Shown: positions 44,527 through 53,134 of the stretch, piece by piece
Layout: every line of letters starts with the position of its first letter
Numbering within the stretch: position 1 is the first letter of the stretch
Assembly (NCBI GenBank): GCA_934757825.1
Contig: CAKVLP010000001.1
Coordinates: forward strand, 434,001-498,000
Direction of reading: 5' to 3'
Source: an uncultured Clostridia bacterium
GTDB taxonomy: Bacteria > Bacillota > Clostridia > Christensenellales > UBA1242
DNA: 64,000 bases
Made by a program: the position numbers and the translations under genes
Notes under the pieces: model-generated
The model's input: the letters and a program-made list of their open reading frames with translations, nothing else
What the model was told of the DNA's origin: nothing
Databases searched by the model: none

Positions 44527-44893
44527 TTCTCTTTCCTTGAAAATTATTTGTTATTATAAATGTTTAAAATAATAAATATATAACATCAAAAGTATACATG
44601 ATTTTTATAGAATTATCAAGTGCGATGTTGGTATTTTTAAATTAGCCCACGCGTGTAAAGTTTTATCCTTACACAAATACCAATAAATCCTCACAAAATT
44701 AGCCCGTGTGGGCTTGTATAACCTTGTGACGATGTTGGTCCCGTGTGTGAAATTCGATTTATGAAAGCTTTTTATCTGATAGGCGTATAATAACTTTTGT
44801 TTTTTAAATTCACTCAAATAGAATTGAAAATTGAAAGCGCATAGGTTTTGCGCTATTGTTATTTTGTGATATAATATCTTTAAAGGTGAAGTT
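44527..44893. other. Divergent intergenic region with repeats and a long-range stem
   Basis: No gene is supported; a 70-codon minus-strand frame lacks a ribosome site. The region holds one copy of a 26-bp interspersed repeat, a 10-bp inverted pair (44643-44652 with 44705-44714) and two copies of CGATGTTGGT (near 44621 and 44729). Confidence 0.55.
44654..44679 (-). repeat. 26-bp interspersed repeat, copy 2
   Basis: Reverse complement of 37845-37870. Sits inside the larger stem AGCCCACGCG/CGTGTGGGCT. Confidence 0.7.
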
Positions 44894-45292
44894 ATGAATC
44901 AAAAGGGAATAATGCGAGAGAATATAGATTTTCAAAATCCTAACATTGAGCGGTGGCATTTTGGTGTGGATAATGACAAATTGTTAAATCTGGTTTTGGC
45001 TGGCAAGAAAAAAGCGACTTGCTATCTTTATGATGAAAACGAGGAGTTGGCGAAAATAGGAGACTTATCGGTTATTACAACATCTGATGGGAAAGATGCG
45101 TGCATTATACAAACCGAAGATGTTAAAATTTTGCCTTTTAACGAAATAACGTGGGATTTGGCAAAACTTGAAGGCGAAACCAATAATCTTGAAGAATGGA
45201 TTAAAATACACACCAAGTTTTTTAAAACGCGAAACAAGGATTTTAATGAAAGCACCTTAATTGTATTTGAAAAATTTAAGCTGCTTAACTAA
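44894..45292 (+). CDS. ASCH domain protein
   Basis: 132 residues. ASCH features are WHFGVDNDKLLNLVLAGKKKATCYLY (GKKxAT motif near residue 38), KIGDLSVITTSDGKDACIIQT and FNEITWDLAKLEGE. ASCH proteins are PUA-like RNA-binding proteins, some with amidohydrolase activity on modified nucleosides. The ATG at 44894 follows AAAGGTGAAG. It precedes a Cys-rich protein gene by 34 bases and may form an operon with it. Confidence 0.82.
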   Translation: MNQKGIMRENIDFQNPNIERWHFGVDNDKLLNLVLAGKKKATCYLYDENEELAKIGDLSVITTSDGKDACIIQTEDVKILPFNEITWDLAKLEGETNNLEEWIKIHTKFFKTRNKDFNESTLIVFEKFKLLN

Positions 45293-45326
45293 CAAAATCA
45301 TTATTTTTGATTAAAGAGGGATAATT

Positions 45327-45770
45327 ATGAATATAAAACAATGTGATGTTTGCGGTAATAAAATACTTGTTGATAACTATGGAAATGGGTGTGATTGTCC
45401 TATTTGCGGTTGGAGGCAATCGGAGGAATCTTTTAATCATCCAAATACTGCGGGGGTTAGAAATATTCCAACCTTAAATAATGCTATAAAACAATTTAAA
45501 GAAGGGAAATCTGCAACATTGGCAAATTTTGAAGACTTCATTAGTGCTTTCAATAATTATGGAGAGTTGGAATTTACTTACGACAACAAAAGATTTGGCG
45601 TATTGTTGGATGATAAAAGCAATAATATTATTTTATTAAACATTGAAAACAACCAAAAACAATATTATTCCAACATTGATAGTTTTGCGCGTACTTCTCA
45701 AATAGATGGAATCCCATTAAAAACATTATGGAATAGAGTGACAAATACAGATTTCTTACAAGAAACTTAA
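45327..45770 (+). CDS. Cys-rich zinc-ribbon protein, possibly immunity-like
   Basis: 147 residues. An N-terminal zinc ribbon, CDVCGNKI and CDCPICGW, has four paired cysteines and resembles CPCC-type proteins often seen beside polymorphic toxins. The rest is a small alpha/beta region with KTLWNRV near the end. A paralogue at 56136 shares the start MNIKQCDVCG, the ribbon layout, and the ending LKxLWxxV. Function is unknown. It lies just outside the left tRNA-Leu repeat, so the island may once have extended further left. Confidence 0.7.
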   Translation: MNIKQCDVCGNKILVDNYGNGCDCPICGWRQSEESFNHPNTAGVRNIPTLNNAIKQFKEGKSATLANFEDFISAFNNYGELEFTYDNKRFGVLLDDKSNNIILLNIENNQKQYYSNIDSFARTSQIDGIPLKTLWNRVTNTDFLQET

Positions 45771-45816
45771 TTATTAAAATATACTGCTCATCCAAATATT
45801 AACAAATATGGATATA

Positions 45817-45889
45817 AAAAAAATCACTAGCAAAACTAGTGATTTTTTGTTGTGGTGCCGAAGGTGGGGGTCGAACCCACATGAAGTTG
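45817..45889 (-). repeat. Left tRNA-Leu 3'-end copy with terminator (attachment-site duplicate)
   Basis: 73 bases identical to 57516-57588. They contain the terminator hairpin AATCACTAG/CTAGTGATT and the last 37 bases of tRNA-Leu including CCA (45853-45889). Identity stops in the tRNA variable arm. It marks the left end of the compound island. Confidence 0.85.
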
Positions 45890-46050
45890 TTTTTAGAAGG
45901 TTATTATTTGCTTAATGTCTCGATGGATGTTTGTTTAAATATAAGCATGCTCTTAATTTAAAAAATCAGTATGGTAAAAGATAATTCATAATTGTAGCGG
46001 GAGTAAATTTAGTATCCTGATACAATTTATCATGTTTTTCCAAAGAAGTA

Positions 46051-46079
46051 TTGACTTTTTATCCGACTTAATTTATAAT
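46051..46079 (+). promoter_or_regulatory. SigA promoter of the eight-gene island operon
   Basis: TTGACT (46051-46056), 17 bases, TATAAT (46074-46079). A small dyad GTATC-CT-GATAC at 46012-46023 just upstream could be a regulator site. Confidence 0.8.
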
Positions 46080-46108
46080 TGCATAAAGAATTTACGAATG
46101 AGGCTGAT

Positions 46109-47065
46109 ATGAATTCAATGTTTCAAGAAAATTTAAAAAAACTTGCAAAGCAATACACTCAGAAGGGTATTGCGGATAAAACAGGCTTTTCTCAATCTAG
46201 TGTTAATAATTATATTTTTGGTGTCAGTGAACCGTCCATACAATTTCTAATTGCATTAAAAGATGCATTTGGGGTAAGTGTGGACGATTTTTTGTTTTCT
46301 GATTTTGAAGTGGAAGAGAGAGAAACTTATAGTAGATATATTGGGAATTATCTCATTTATTATTATAACAATGATTCCTACAAAGGAGAAGTTCATACAA
46401 ATCTAAAAAATACATTAAACTATGGTGTTTTGAGTGTATTTAAGGATAAGCCGTTTGATAAGTCGGTTAAGGTTAATGCCATTTTTACAAAAGAACGCAC
46501 AGATGCGGTAAAACTTTTAAAAATATTAAATTCAACAAAAGAAGTGGGTAAAGTTTATTTAGATTTGAACAACTTTTATGTTGGTGATATATCGGCCAGT
46601 GATCAGAGCATATTTATTGATTTGGCAAACAAAACAAATGGTGACAAAAGTTTTATTATTTTAAATAATCCACCTTCAAAACAAAGTTATATAGGCGGGG
46701 TAGGAACATCTAATTCAATTGCAAGGGGTAGAGAACATAACCCATGCATTCAACTTATAATTTTATCAAAAAAACTCATTGATGTGCCAGATGGAGAGCT
46801 GTATAATTTGTTAAAGTTTGATGACTATACAGTAAATATGGATTTTGCAATCAAAGATATAATTTCCTTGTTTAAGCGTTTGTATGTGGAAAAAAATGAA
46901 ATTTCAATTGAGCTTACTGACAATCAAAAACAAGCAATTGTGAAAAATAAAATGGAATATCATTTTAATGAAATATTGGAAGCAAATGTATTTAGATTTG
47001 CGAAAGTTTCAAATAAAGAAGACGATGCAATTTACAAACTAATAAGGGAGGGCATTGATGTTTGA
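46109..47065 (+). CDS. XRE-type regulator with unknown C-terminal domain
   Basis: 318 residues from the ATG at 46109 (GAGG site); an upstream TTG would fall in the promoter. Residues 10-65 form a Cro/CI helix-turn-helix (YTQKGIADKTGFSQSSVNNY, then EPSIQFLIALKDAFGVSVDDF). Residues 90-318 are an unrecognised alpha/beta domain containing KVYLDLNNFYVGDIS and SFIILNNPPSKQS. As first gene of the operon it probably controls it, perhaps sensing a ligand through the C-terminal domain (inference). The stop overlaps the next start. Confidence 0.75.
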   Translation: MNSMFQENLKKLAKQYTQKGIADKTGFSQSSVNNYIFGVSEPSIQFLIALKDAFGVSVDDFLFSDFEVEERETYSRYIGNYLIYYYNNDSYKGEVHTNLKNTLNYGVLSVFKDKPFDKSVKVNAIFTKERTDAVKLLKILNSTKEVGKVYLDLNNFYVGDISASDQSIFIDLANKTNGDKSFIILNNPPSKQSYIGGVGTSNSIARGREHNPCIQLIILSKKLIDVPDGELYNLLKFDDYTVNMDFAIKDIISLFKRLYVEKNEISIELTDNQKQAIVKNKMEYHFNEILEANVFRFAKVSNKEDDAIYKLIREGIDV

Positions 47066-48482
47066 GGATATTGATAAACGATTTGATAGCCTTCTTGAAG
47101 CTGTAAAATCCAACGATTTGCCTGTTGAAATAATTAAAAAAGCATATTTAAAAGCGAGGAACTTACACAAAGACCAAAAGCGTAAAGATGGCACACCATA
47201 CATAAGTCATCCCGTTGAAGTTGCACTTATTTTGGCAAAACTTAATTTTGATGAAAATGTCATTGCTGGTGCTTTACTGCACGATACTATTGAAGATTGT
47301 GGATACACTGCCGATGAAATGAAAGCAGATTTTAATGAAACAATTTTTAAACTTGTTGACTGTGTTAGTGCAATCGACAAAACGAAATATGTGTTTAACA
47401 AAGAAAACATTTATGAAGACCCAGAATTTGTTAAATCTTCAGCTGAAGAGCAGACTTTTAAAAAACTAATCACTCTCGGCAAAGAGAATCCATGTGGATT
47501 TGCAATAAAATTTGCGGATAGATTGCACAATTTAAGGACAATTGAAACATTTGATTATACAAAGCAACTTGAAAAAGTGCGAGAAACCGAAAAATGGATT
47601 CTTCCTATTGCCAAAGCTCTTAAAGGCGAATATTTTTACAGAGCAATAAAAAATGAATGCTTTAAAATTCAAAATCAACAGATAATAAAACCATTTTTGG
47701 AACACTATTCAATTTACCACAACTCAAATCAAAAAAATATTGAAAATTTGAACTATAAATTTAAAGAGATATTTGCGAATTCATCTATAAAAACAGTAAA
47801 GATAAAAAATGTTAGAGAATACAAAGTTTTTGAAGATCTAACAAGGTTGTATAAAAAGGTTGATTTAGGTAAAATTTCACAAGGACAAATTTTAAAAGTT
47901 GCAAACTACAATATTTTTATGATTTACCAAGATGTGCCACATAAAAAAGCTTTAGCTGAAGTTATAAATCTATTGAATGCGAAAACAAAGCTTAAAATTA
48001 TTGATACAAAAATCGGTGGCTTTACAGGTAAAATGTATATGGAAGTTGAAGATGATTGCAAAAACAAATATAATGTTTATACTCTTACGGCGAATGAATA
48101 TACAATAATGAAAGTTGGAACTGCTAATGGTCAAAATCTTGATAAGATAGACGAAGAGAATATCAATGAACTTGATATGGATTTAATAAAAGTTAAAACT
48201 CGTTCCGGAGAACTGCGTTATATTGCGAAGGGTAGTACCGTTTTGGATTTTGCGTTTAAAATTCATAGAGATATCGGTTTTGCATTTAAGTATGCGATAG
48301 TTAACGACAGTAAAACAAAATTTCCACCATACACGAAATTGAATGATGGAGATAAGGTCGAAATAGTAACAGAAAAAGATTCGAATGGCGATGCGAAAAA
48401 TTGTGCACAACTTAAGTGGCTGGCATATGTTAATAGCGAGTTGGCAAAGAAAAATTTAATAAAATGGTTTGAAAAATTATAA
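47058..48482 (+). CDS. RelA/SpoT-type HD hydrolase domain plus TGS domain
   Basis: 474 residues from the ATG at 47058 with a GGGAGGG site, overlapping the regulator stop. Residues 30-190 match the (p)ppGpp hydrolase fold: KRKDGTPYISHPVEVALIL, ALLHDTIED and AIKFADRLHNLRTI. Residues 375-460 are a TGS domain (GELRYIAKGSTVLDFAFKIH). The middle (200-370) contains REYKVFEDLTRLYKKVD but I see no convincing synthetase motif. So this looks like a hydrolase-TGS protein rather than a full RelA. A role in alarmone or other pyrophosphorylated-nucleotide turnover is likely but not shown. Confidence 0.8.
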   Translation: MFEDIDKRFDSLLEAVKSNDLPVEIIKKAYLKARNLHKDQKRKDGTPYISHPVEVALILAKLNFDENVIAGALLHDTIEDCGYTADEMKADFNETIFKLVDCVSAIDKTKYVFNKENIYEDPEFVKSSAEEQTFKKLITLGKENPCGFAIKFADRLHNLRTIETFDYTKQLEKVRETEKWILPIAKALKGEYFYRAIKNECFKIQNQQIIKPFLEHYSIYHNSNQKNIENLNYKFKEIFANSSIKTVKIKNVREYKVFEDLTRLYKKVDLGKISQGQILKVANYNIFMIYQDVPHKKALAEVINLLNAKTKLKIIDTKIGGFTGKMYMEVEDDCKNKYNVYTLTANEYTIMKVGTANGQNLDKIDEENINELDMDLIKVKTRSGELRYIAKGSTVLDFAFKIHRDIGFAFKYAIVNDSKTKFPPYTKLNDGDKVEIVTEKDSNGDAKNCAQLKWLAYVNSELAKKNLIKWFEKL

Positions 48483-48497
48483 TGGGAGAACACTAGT

Positions 48498-49670
48498 ATG
48501 TTATGTAGAATTATAAAAACCAAAAAAAGTACGGAAGTTGTATTAGTGCAGGCAATAACAGAAGATTTGCAAAAAATAAACATGATATTTGAAAGAGCTT
48601 TATTTGATGAATATAATATAGTTAATTCAAATATAGTTGATTTAGATGTAGAAAAAATAAAAGACTTTAAAGGTAATGATATTTGGAATGTTGTTAAAAT
48701 CAACAAGTTATTTTATGGGAATAAAAAAGAGCCTTATAAAAACCCTGAAGAATTACACTATTCACAAAAGACTACTATAAATAGAAAATTTATACAAGCG
48801 TATAATGCTGGAGATAATTTAAAAAAATGGATTTTCAAACAAAAGCTAACAGAGCAGTTGTCTAAATTGATGACTGAAAAAGGATTTATGCGTATTTACA
48901 CAAATAATATTATGGATGAACGTGGAACGTCTATTGTAAATCCGATGAAAGTGTCATCTAATTTTAGCGAAACAAAGTATTTGAAAATAACAAATGAATT
49001 ATTGCTGAAAGAGGCATCTTTTCTAACAATGCAACCTGTTTTTGAGATTGGTTATGTGTCAAGGGATATTTATAAAAACAGGGATGATTTAAATGAATAT
49101 TTATCTTTAGAGGCAGTGCAAAATATAAAACTGAACTATGATCTAGCAGAGTTATATCACGAAATTTATGAGACAGCAGTTGAAACAGCTCAACGATGTG
49201 GACTTGAAGACAGCATATCAGTTCCACCTATTCGCATTGTGGATGTTTTAAAGGAGTTTAAATATGCTGGTAAATTTGATATTGGTGCATTTAAAGATTA
49301 TTATAAAACATTAGTTAAAACACTAGATAAAGAAAATGTAATTTTTGTAAATGCTCCTACAAACTCTCCATTAGCTAAAAAGATAGATATTGGAATTGGA
49401 TTGGAAACAAAATGGAGATTATGTGGTGCTGGTGTTGGTCATGGATATTGGAGTGAAATTGACCATGAGTTAGTATCCCAACATATGCAATATCAAGTTG
49501 ATGAGTTAAAATCTAAAGGAGTTGATACTAAATTACCATTAAACTTTATAAATTCATTAAAATATGCCGGAATGGAAAATTGTGCATTTAATTTAGGAAT
49601 TGATAGATTTTATTATAAATTTTTAGGATATCCATCCATAAGAGATTCTGAAAATGTTTTAGGACTATAA
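48498..49670 (+). CDS. Class II aminoacyl-tRNA synthetase-like ligase (LysRS fold)
   Basis: 390 residues. Residues 100-390 follow the LysRS/GenX catalytic core. Motif 1 region is LMTEKGFMRIYTNNIM; YLKITNELLLKEASF and VFEIGYVSRDIYKNRDDLNEYLSLEA carry the motif 2 arginine. Motif 3 is NLGIDRFYYKFLGYPSIRD with its Arg. Catalytic residues are kept, so it probably adenylates an amino acid or similar carboxylate. The N-terminal 90 residues are not a recognisable OB anticodon-binding domain, so it may act on something other than tRNA, as PoxA/EpmA or AsnA do. ATG 48498 has a GGGAGA site. Confidence 0.78.
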   Translation: MLCRIIKTKKSTEVVLVQAITEDLQKINMIFERALFDEYNIVNSNIVDLDVEKIKDFKGNDIWNVVKINKLFYGNKKEPYKNPEELHYSQKTTINRKFIQAYNAGDNLKKWIFKQKLTEQLSKLMTEKGFMRIYTNNIMDERGTSIVNPMKVSSNFSETKYLKITNELLLKEASFLTMQPVFEIGYVSRDIYKNRDDLNEYLSLEAVQNIKLNYDLAELYHEIYETAVETAQRCGLEDSISVPPIRIVDVLKEFKYAGKFDIGAFKDYYKTLVKTLDKENVIFVNAPTNSPLAKKIDIGIGLETKWRLCGAGVGHGYWSEIDHELVSQHMQYQVDELKSKGVDTKLPLNFINSLKYAGMENCAFNLGIDRFYYKFLGYPSIRDSENVLGL

Positions 49671-49680
49671 GGAGATTTAA

Positions 49681-50895
49681 GTGAAAAAAGTATTAGTAAT
49701 GTGGCCTCCACAATTAATGTTTTATGGAAGTGTATTTAGGCACTTTACTTTTGTAGGAGAAACAATAGATTACATATGTAAAAATGTAGATGCAGAAGTT
49801 GAATATATTGATTGTGGAATTGAAATGTATTCTCTAAAAGTTATTCAAAATCACTTTAAAAACAATCAATATTTGGTGATTTACGGAGAAACTTATACCA
49901 TAGAATCGTGTAGGAAAATGGCTAAATTGGCAAAGCAAGTAAATCCACAAATAAAGATTATTGGATTTGGCAGAGCGTTTTGTTATATGCCACAATATTT
50001 TTTAAGCAACAATTTTGATGCGGTTGTTGTAAATGGTTTTTGGGAAAAATCTATTGTAGACTTTATTAATGAAAACACGGCGGATGATTGCGGTGAAATC
50101 CTTACACTGGAAGGTCGAAAAGGTAAACCTTATCAGTTGCAACCTGATGAATGGGGTGTCCCTAGGTTGGATAAAATCCCATATGAAAAGTATTTTGAGA
50201 TTACTCAAAAGAAACAACTGGAAATATGTGTTAATAAAGGATGTCCTTATAATTGTTCTTTTTGTTCAGAGAAGTTTGTTTATGGGAGGAAAGAAGGTAG
50301 AAGAAGCCCCAATAATTTGATAAAGTTTATAGAATCTTCTCATCACTTGTGTGATACTTATTTCTTTGATGCTACAACATTTACATTTGATAAACAATGG
50401 GTAAAAGAAGTATGCGAAAAAATTAAAGCGTTGCCTTATAAAATAAAATGGTGCACTACAACTAGGTTAGATGAATTAAGTGAAGATTTAATTAAAATGA
50501 TGTCAGAAGCCGGTTGTTTTAGATTAAGTGTTGGTGTCGAGACTTTGAATAAAGATATACAAAAAAACGTGCATAAAGAAATAAATTATAACAATATGAT
50601 AGATTTGTTCAATTTGTTAAAGAAATATAATATAAAGCCTCGAGCATTATTAATTTGTGGCCTTCCTGGTCAAACAAAAGAAGAATTGTTGCATACATAT
50701 CAAAAAGTAAAAGAAATGGATTTGGATTTTCGTTTTAAAGAATATGCACCGTATAATGAAATTTTGAAAGATGGGGTAAGTAGACAGGTTATTGATAGAT
50801 TTGACAGAACTGAATATATGAGTGATGATATAGATGTCAAGGATTTGTCTTCAGAACAATATATGGAACTTTTATTTGCTGATACCGGGAGGTAA
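49681..50895 (+). CDS. B12-binding-domain radical SAM enzyme
   Basis: 404 residues. Residues 1-150 look like a cobalamin-binding Rossmann domain (VLVMWPPQLMFYG, KIIGFGRAF). The radical SAM cluster motif is CPYNCSFC in CVNKGCPYNCSFCSEKF (near 182), followed by RRSPNNLIKFIE and LSVGVETLNKDIQKNV. This architecture is used for methyl transfer to unactivated carbons and related radical chemistry. The usual DxHxxG cobalamin-ligand motif is not visible, so cobalamin may be bound base-off or not at all. GTG start at 49681, with AAGGAG overlapping the previous stop. Confidence 0.85.
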   Translation: MKKVLVMWPPQLMFYGSVFRHFTFVGETIDYICKNVDAEVEYIDCGIEMYSLKVIQNHFKNNQYLVIYGETYTIESCRKMAKLAKQVNPQIKIIGFGRAFCYMPQYFLSNNFDAVVVNGFWEKSIVDFINENTADDCGEILTLEGRKGKPYQLQPDEWGVPRLDKIPYEKYFEITQKKQLEICVNKGCPYNCSFCSEKFVYGRKEGRRSPNNLIKFIESSHHLCDTYFFDATTFTFDKQWVKEVCEKIKALPYKIKWCTTTRLDELSEDLIKMMSEAGCFRLSVGVETLNKDIQKNVHKEINYNNMIDLFNLLKKYNIKPRALLICGLPGQTKEELLHTYQKVKEMDLDFRFKEYAPYNEILKDGVSRQVIDRFDRTEYMSDDIDVKDLSSEQYMELLFADTGR

Positions 50896-50898
50896 AAT

Positions 50899-51939
50899 AT
50901 GATATTATATTTAAAATCTTCTATTTCAATATCCGCTTATACTGGATGTTTAATAGGGTGTAAATATTGCATACTTGGCACATGTAGAGAAAACAATAAG
51001 ATATGGAAAGTAATTGATGAAGAGAAACTAATACAAAATCTAAGTGATTATAAATATTTTGTTAAAGATTTTACGCCTATCACAATTAACAATACTAGCG
51101 ATCCATTCCTAAACAATATATTGAAGAAAAGTACTTTTAAATTATTAAACTTAATAGAACAAAAAGGATGGAAAAATCCATTGATTCTCATAACTAAAGG
51201 CTATTTAAGTGATGAAGATATAAAAATATTAAGTAAAGTTAATCTTAATATGTATATATTTTACACATTGTCAGGATTGTCGGAGACTATGGAAAATAGA
51301 AACTTATCAACTCAAATATATACTATAGAAAAACTTTCTACATGTAAGAATATTAAATTAATTCATTATTGGCGTCCTGTAATAGAAGGAATAAATAGCG
51401 ACGATAAAACGATAGAGTCGGTTGCAATATTAGCCACAAAATATTTTAAAGCAAGTATAATTTCAGGAATAAGGGTTAATTCGCATATTAAAGACATGTT
51501 CGCAAAAGAAAACATTCCAATGCTAATATCTCCAAACGCTGAACATAAAGTTATTTTAGATAAGACCTTTAGAAAAATATATGACAAGTGTAAAGAATTG
51601 GATCCGGGATATAGGATATTTAAAAAGACGTCTTGTTGTATAAGTTATTTTGAAAATGATGTTGATTATAATGGTTATGCATTATCAAAAAAATTTTGCT
51701 CTGAAGCTTGTCCTAATTATCAAAATTGTTCACATGCAAAATATCCAAGCAAAAGAGATATCGGCAAACTATTACATAATTTTGGTATCAAATCAAAATA
51801 CTCCATAGAAAAATATACGCTACATATTCATACTACACTTTCTCAAGAAGACTGTTCAGCAATTAGGCACAATCTAAAGATCAAAGTTATTCCCGATAAA
51901 TTGATAAAAAGTAATTCGGAGGATGAATTATCAAAATGA
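50899..51939 (+). CDS. Radical SAM enzyme with extra cysteine cluster
   Basis: 346 residues. The 4Fe-4S motif CLIGCKYC (about 17-24) lies near the N-terminus after SISAYTG, resembling the SPL/DNA-photoproduct-lyase-like branch. A second Cys-rich segment at about 253-285 (SCCISYF, FCSEACPNYQNCSHAKYP) could hold an auxiliary Fe-S cluster. Substrate unknown. It starts three bases after the preceding gene with a GGGAGG site, and its stop overlaps the next start (ATGA), so expression is tightly coupled. Confidence 0.82.
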   Translation: MILYLKSSISISAYTGCLIGCKYCILGTCRENNKIWKVIDEEKLIQNLSDYKYFVKDFTPITINNTSDPFLNNILKKSTFKLLNLIEQKGWKNPLILITKGYLSDEDIKILSKVNLNMYIFYTLSGLSETMENRNLSTQIYTIEKLSTCKNIKLIHYWRPVIEGINSDDKTIESVAILATKYFKASIISGIRVNSHIKDMFAKENIPMLISPNAEHKVILDKTFRKIYDKCKELDPGYRIFKKTSCCISYFENDVDYNGYALSKKFCSEACPNYQNCSHAKYPSKRDIGKLLHNFGIKSKYSIEKYTLHIHTTLSQEDCSAIRHNLKIKVIPDKLIKSNSEDELSK

Positions 51940-52472
51940 TATCGATTTGTTATGATTTGCACAACACTTTGATTAAAAGTGATCCAGCATGGTTAAAAGC
52001 TTTTAAGAAATTGTGTAAAAATAGATACCCTGTCATAAAACAAGAATATAAATTTATGAGTAGAAAAGCTATATGTAGGAAATACAATATAGATTTTGAA
52101 ACCCTTGAAAACGAGTACAGAAAACATATACGATTAAATAAAAAAGTGTGTAAGACATATTATAAATATTTAGATGAGTATCCAACGATGATAATATCAA
52201 ATGCTCCAGCAAGTCGTGTTTATAAAGATATTGAAAAATGTAAACTTAATCACGATTTAGTAAAGATTTATACAAAAGAAGATGGTGAAAAGCCTGCTAG
52301 CAAATACATAAATAAAATATTGTCGCAAAATAAAATTCAATTTGCTATAATGATTGGAGACAACAAGGATGAAGACATATTTAATCTAACAAACGTTAAA
52401 ACAATGCTCGTTGATAAAACAAAAAATATAAACAAAGAGATAAATAAAATATTGGAGAGTTTAAAAAGATGA
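51936..52472 (+). CDS. HAD-like protein with altered motif I (DLHNT)
   Basis: 178 residues. The HAD order is kept: motif I YDLHNTL (nucleophile Asp6), motif II IISNAP (about 87), a lysine in EKPASKY and motif IV MIGDNKDEDIF (about 144). The second motif I Asp, the general acid/base of phosphatases, is His. That can mean weak phosphatase activity or a different reaction. A short helical cap lies between motifs I and II. ATGA overlaps join it to both neighbours, so it is part of the island operon. Confidence 0.8.
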   Translation: MISICYDLHNTLIKSDPAWLKAFKKLCKNRYPVIKQEYKFMSRKAICRKYNIDFETLENEYRKHIRLNKKVCKTYYKYLDEYPTMIISNAPASRVYKDIEKCKLNHDLVKIYTKEDGEKPASKYINKILSQNKIQFAIMIGDNKDEDIFNLTNVKTMLVDKTKNINKEINKILESLKR

Positions 52473-53134
52473 AAATTTATTTACTTAGTGGGCCAGATAA
52501 ATATAAAGGATATTGTGATGTTCTTAAAGCAGATATAAGCAATGAGGTCAATAATATAAAATGTTTAGTTGGCATTGCCGCCAATCCCAATAAACATGAG
52601 AAGAACGATAAAATGTTTTTTGGTGATGGGGCTTGTCCTGGCGTTGTTAATATGTTAAAGTCTTGCAACATTCAAATAGACGAAAGCATTTTAATAGATG
52701 ATAGAATGGATGTTCAAACTGCGAAATTAACCATAGAAAGAGCTGATGCTATATATTTGTTGGGTGGCGACCCTATGAGTCAATACAAATTTATTGAAAG
52801 TATTGGTTGTCTTGAGGTATTAAAAGAATTTAGTGGAATTATATTTGGTATTAGTGCTGGTTCAATGAATTGTTCAAATAATGTTTTATATTTTGCAGAG
52901 GATGGGTCTAACGATATAATAAAATATAAAGGGTTAGGGATTTCTTCAGTATATATCTACCCTCACTTTTCAGTAGACAATGAAGAATTGGTTTCACAAT
53001 TAAAACAGTTATCGCAAGATACGGACATTTTCGCTTTGCCAAACGATTCTTATATTAAAACAACTAACAACAAAACCGAGATAGTAGGTAAATGTTATTT
53101 ATTTTCAAATCGAAAGATTACGGAGTTGAATTAG
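52469..53134 (+). CDS. Peptidase S51 family (dipeptidase E/cyanophycinase-like)
   Basis: 221 residues. The S51 serine nucleophile sits in FGISAGSMN (about Ser129), preceded by YLLGGDPMSQYKFI, and a candidate catalytic His is in YIYPHFSVDN. Family members cleave alpha-aspartyl dipeptides or beta-aspartyl links. In this operon it might release or destroy a product made by the synthetase-like and radical SAM enzymes (inference). ATGA overlap with the HAD gene. Confidence 0.85.
   Translation: MKIYLLSGPDKYKGYCDVLKADISNEVNNIKCLVGIAANPNKHEKNDKMFFGDGACPGVVNMLKSCNIQIDESILIDDRMDVQTAKLTIERADAIYLLGGDPMSQYKFIESIGCLEVLKEFSGIIFGISAGSMNCSNNVLYFAEDGSNDIIKYKGLGISSVYIYPHFSVDNEELVSQLKQLSQDTDIFALPNDSYIKTTNNKTEIVGKCYLFSNRKITELN

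Noticed and set aside
44605..44817. 70-codon minus-strand frame between the ABC and ASCH genes
   Set aside because: No ribosome site, and it contains the 26-bp intergenic repeat; it looks like a by-product of the repeat.
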